Assembly (NCBI GenBank): GCA_900556345.1
Contig: USOM01000050.1
Span: 1 to 6,558 of the forward strand
Source: an uncultured Clostridium sp.
Lineage (GTDB): Bacteria > Bacillota > Clostridia > TANB77 > CAG-508
DNA length: 6,558 nucleotides
Direction of reading: 5' to 3'
Within the stretch, counting starts at the first letter, position 1, and the number at the start of each line of letters is the position of its first letter. The translations under genes and the position numbers were made by a program. Below, piece after piece: positions 4,652-6,558 of this stretch. The notes beneath the pieces were generated by a model. The model saw only the letters and a list, made by a program, of their open reading frames with translations, was not told the origin of the DNA and did not search any database.

Positions 4652-6403
4652 TTACTCTAATATAGCCTTAATTCTTCTAACTCCTGAAGAACTTGCCTCT
4701 TCTTTCTTAATCTTAAAATGGCCTAATTCACTTGTATTAGACACGTGAGGTCCACCACATAATTCTATTGATACATCTCCAATTTTATATACTGTTACAG
4801 TATCTCCATATTTATCTGCAAACATTGCTTCTGCTCCCATGGCTATTGCTTCGTCTTTTTTCATTTCTAGTCTTTCTACTGGAATTGCTTCTGTTATCCA
4901 TTTATTTACTAAATCTTCTGTTTGTTTCTTTTCCTCTGGTGTCATTTTGCTTGGATGTGAAAAGTCAAATCTCATTCTTTCTTCTGTTATGTTACTTCCT
5001 CTTTGATGTACGTGTGAGCCAAGAACTTGCTTTAATGCTGCATTTAGAAGGTGTGTTGCTGTATGGTATTTTGTTTCTATAACTCCAGTTGATGCTAAAC
5101 CACCTTTGAATTTTTGTGTTGCTCCTGCTCTTGATTTTTCTTGATGTTCTTTGAATAATTTATCAAATTCTTCCATTGATATTTTCATTTCTGATTCTTC
5201 AGCTAATTCTTTTGTTACTTCTGGTGGAAATCCATAAGTATCATATAATCTAAATACCATTTTTCCATCAATCATATCTTTTCCTTGTGCTTTTAGTTTT
5301 GCAACTTCTTTGTTGAATTCTTTTTCCCCATTTGCTAATGTTTTTACAAATTTGTCTTTTTCTTCTATTATGACTGTTTTTATTAGGTCTTTATTTTTTT
5401 CTAAATCTGGATACATTTCTTTTAGGTTTTCCACATTTAATTCTATTAATGTTCCTAATTCCTCAAGATTTATTTGAAGTTTGTTCAGATGTCTTATCAT
5501 TCTTCTTATTAAACGACGAAGTACATATCCTCTATCTAAGTTTGATGGTCTTCCTCCATCTGATATTATCATCATACTTGAACGTAGGTGTTCTGCTATT
5601 ATTCTTCTACTTTCTATTATATCTACCTTTTCAAGTTCTACAAGTTTGTCCATTATTGGTTTAAATATTTCTGTATCAAAAGGTGTTTCTTTTCCTTGTA
5701 ATAACATTGTCATTCTTTCTAAACCAAGTCCTGTATCAACATTGTGTTGTTTTAGTTTTGAATATCCTTTTTCGTCTTTAAAGTATTCCATAAATACGTT
5801 ATTCCAGATTTCTACGTATTTTCCACAATCACAACTTGGTTGGCAGTCTGGTGAGCATGCTGGCTTTCCTGTATCGTAAAACATTTCTGTGTCTGGTCCG
5901 CATGGTCCTGTTTCTCCTGCTATCCACCAGTTGTCGTCTTTTCCGTAATAGTAGATGTGTCCATCTAGTATTCCTGCTTTTTTCCAACATGAAGCTGCTA
6001 CTTCATCTTTTGGGCAATCTTCATCTCCCTTGAATACTGTTACAGATAGCTTTTCTACTGGTATTCCTAATTCTTTTGTTAGGAAGTCGAAACTCATTTT
6101 TATTGATTCTTCTTTAAAATAGTCTCCAAGTGACCAGTTTCCTAGCATTTCAAAGTATGTTAAGTGACGATTGTCTCCTACTTCGTCTATGTCGTTTGTT
6201 CTTACACATTTTTGGTAATCTGTTAGTCTTGTTCCTGCTGGATGTGGTTCTCCAAGTAAATATGGGACAAGTGGTTGCATTCCTGCTGTTGTAAATAATA
6301 CTGATGGATCATTTTCTGGTATTAATGATGCAGATGGTATTACAGTGTGTCCGTGAGCTTTAAAAAAGTTTAAATATTTGTTTCTTATTTCTATTGCTTT
6401 CAT
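4652..6403 (-). CDS. alaS: Alanyl-tRNA synthetase, short form lacking the C-terminal C-Ala domain
   Basis: The enzyme charges tRNA-Ala with alanine in the cytosol and should hydrolyse mischarged Ser/Gly-tRNA-Ala. In order it shows the class II catalytic core with motif 2 RHLTYFEMLGNWS (79-91), GETGPCGPDTE (163-173), a cysteine cluster C183/C187/C191/C193 and motif 3 DTGLGLERM (223-231). Then come the tRNA-recognition helices with PSNLDRGYVLRRLIRRM (286-302), and an editing domain with its metal/active-site residues His447 and His451 (HTATH) and Cys549 and His553 (CGGPH). It stops at 583 residues, just after the editing domain (GVRRIKAILE), whereas usual bacterial enzymes are about 870-880 and carry a coiled coil plus DHHA1/C-Ala domain. 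The N-terminal LVPYLLGEPHPAG stretch also differs from the common bacterial type. The ATG has an AAGGA site 7 nt upstream. No remnant of a C-terminal domain follows the stop, so it looks naturally short rather than broken. Confidence 0.96.
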   Translation of the reverse strand: MKAIEIRNKYLNFFKAHGHTVIPSASLIPENDPSVLFTTAGMQPLVPYLLGEPHPAGTRLTDYQKCVRTNDIDEVGDNRHLTYFEMLGNWSLGDYFKEESIKMSFDFLTKELGIPVEKLSVTVFKGDEDCPKDEVAASCWKKAGILDGHIYYYGKDDNWWIAGETGPCGPDTEMFYDTGKPACSPDCQPSCDCGKYVEIWNNVFMEYFKDEKGYSKLKQHNVDTGLGLERMTMLLQGKETPFDTEIFKPIMDKLVELEKVDIIESRRIIAEHLRSSMMIISDGGRPSNLDRGYVLRRLIRRMIRHLNKLQINLEELGTLIELNVENLKEMYPDLEKNKDLIKTVIIEEKDKFVKTLANGEKEFNKEVAKLKAQGKDMIDGKMVFRLYDTYGFPPEVTKELAEESEMKISMEEFDKLFKEHQEKSRAGATQKFKGGLASTGVIETKYHTATHLLNAALKQVLGSHVHQRGSNITEERMRFDFSHPSKMTPEEKKQTEDLVNKWITEAIPVERLEMKKDEAIAMGAEAMFADKYGDTVTVYKIGDVSIELCGGPHVSNTSELGHFKIKKEEASSSGVRRIKAILE

Positions 6404-6438
6404 TTATTTTTCCTTCTTTCTCTAAAAAAATCTTTTTT

Positions 6439-6467
6439 ATTATACATTAAAATTGGCTAATTTGCAA
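6439..6467 (-). promoter_or_regulatory. Sigma-A promoter of alaS
   Basis: On the minus strand a perfect TATAAT (6439-6444) and a -35 TTGCAA (6462-6467, 4/6) are separated by exactly 17 bp. The predicted start lies near 6432, giving a leader of only about 29 nt. That leaves no room for a T-box riboswitch, which often controls alaS in Firmicutes. The spacing and perfect -10 make this the best promoter candidate on the minus strand. Confidence 0.65.
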
Positions 6468-6558
6468 GATTTTTTGATTTATGGCACATATTTTTATGAC
6501 TATTACTAATTTTTTTATATTGGTATAAAATTCATTTTTCTGCAAATACTATAAAAAA

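Noticed and set aside
4643..4660. That alaS was truncated by insertion of the palindromic repeat or by a frameshift.
   Set aside because: The stop lies 8 bp before the element, the protein ends at a natural domain boundary, and no remnant of a C-terminal AlaRS domain follows in any frame.
4768..5082. Leucine-rich plus-strand open frames opposite alaS and lepA (for example also 1421-1699).
   Set aside because: They are antisense to conserved genes, and the leucine/phenylalanine bias is what the complement of A-rich codons produces.
6468..6558. Possible rightward promoter (TATAAA near 6524) for a gene beyond the right edge.
   Set aside because: No acceptable -35 and no gene in view; the stretch is AT-rich and holds nothing else I can support.

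Overview
The window is AT-rich (roughly 30% GC by eye) and carries bacterial housekeeping genes, all on the minus strand, with AGGAG-type ribosome binding sites and A-rich coding strands. The protein sequences and the repeat family at 4561-4643 suggest a low-GC Firmicute, most likely a Clostridia-type gut lineage. No marker here fixes the genus.

Reading along the direction of transcription (right to left), there are three transcription units. (1) A promoter at 6439-6467 drives alaS, which encodes an unusually short alanyl-tRNA synthetase. It is followed by an 83-bp palindromic repeat (4561-4643), a HIT-family nucleotide hydrolase and a small DUF1294 membrane protein. The unit ends at a strong bidirectional terminator (3832-3874). 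(2) A single-domain rhodanese gene (2970-3308) ends at a hairpin terminator (2832-2869). (3) A promoter at 2779-2807 drives tsaC-lepA-trmL. These genes are tightly packed (16-nt gap, then an ATGA overlap), and trmL runs off the left edge.

The genes share a translation-fidelity theme. AlaRS charges and proofreads tRNA-Ala, TsaC makes the precursor of t6A37, EF-4/LepA acts on ribosomes, and TrmL methylates the wobble base of tRNA-Leu.

The most notable region is the 590-bp gene-free stretch 3309-3898. It holds five perfect DnaA boxes (TTATNCACA) within 82 bp (3514-3595), arranged as two inverted pairs and flanked by very AT-rich DNA. This is the signature of a replication origin or a DnaA-titrating/regulatory cluster, yet no dnaA, dnaN or rpmH is in view and the genes on both sides point the same way. 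The same stretch has a plus-strand extended -10 promoter followed about 80 nt later by a terminator, which predicts a small RNA. No defence system, CRISPR array, transposase, tRNA or rRNA gene was seen.
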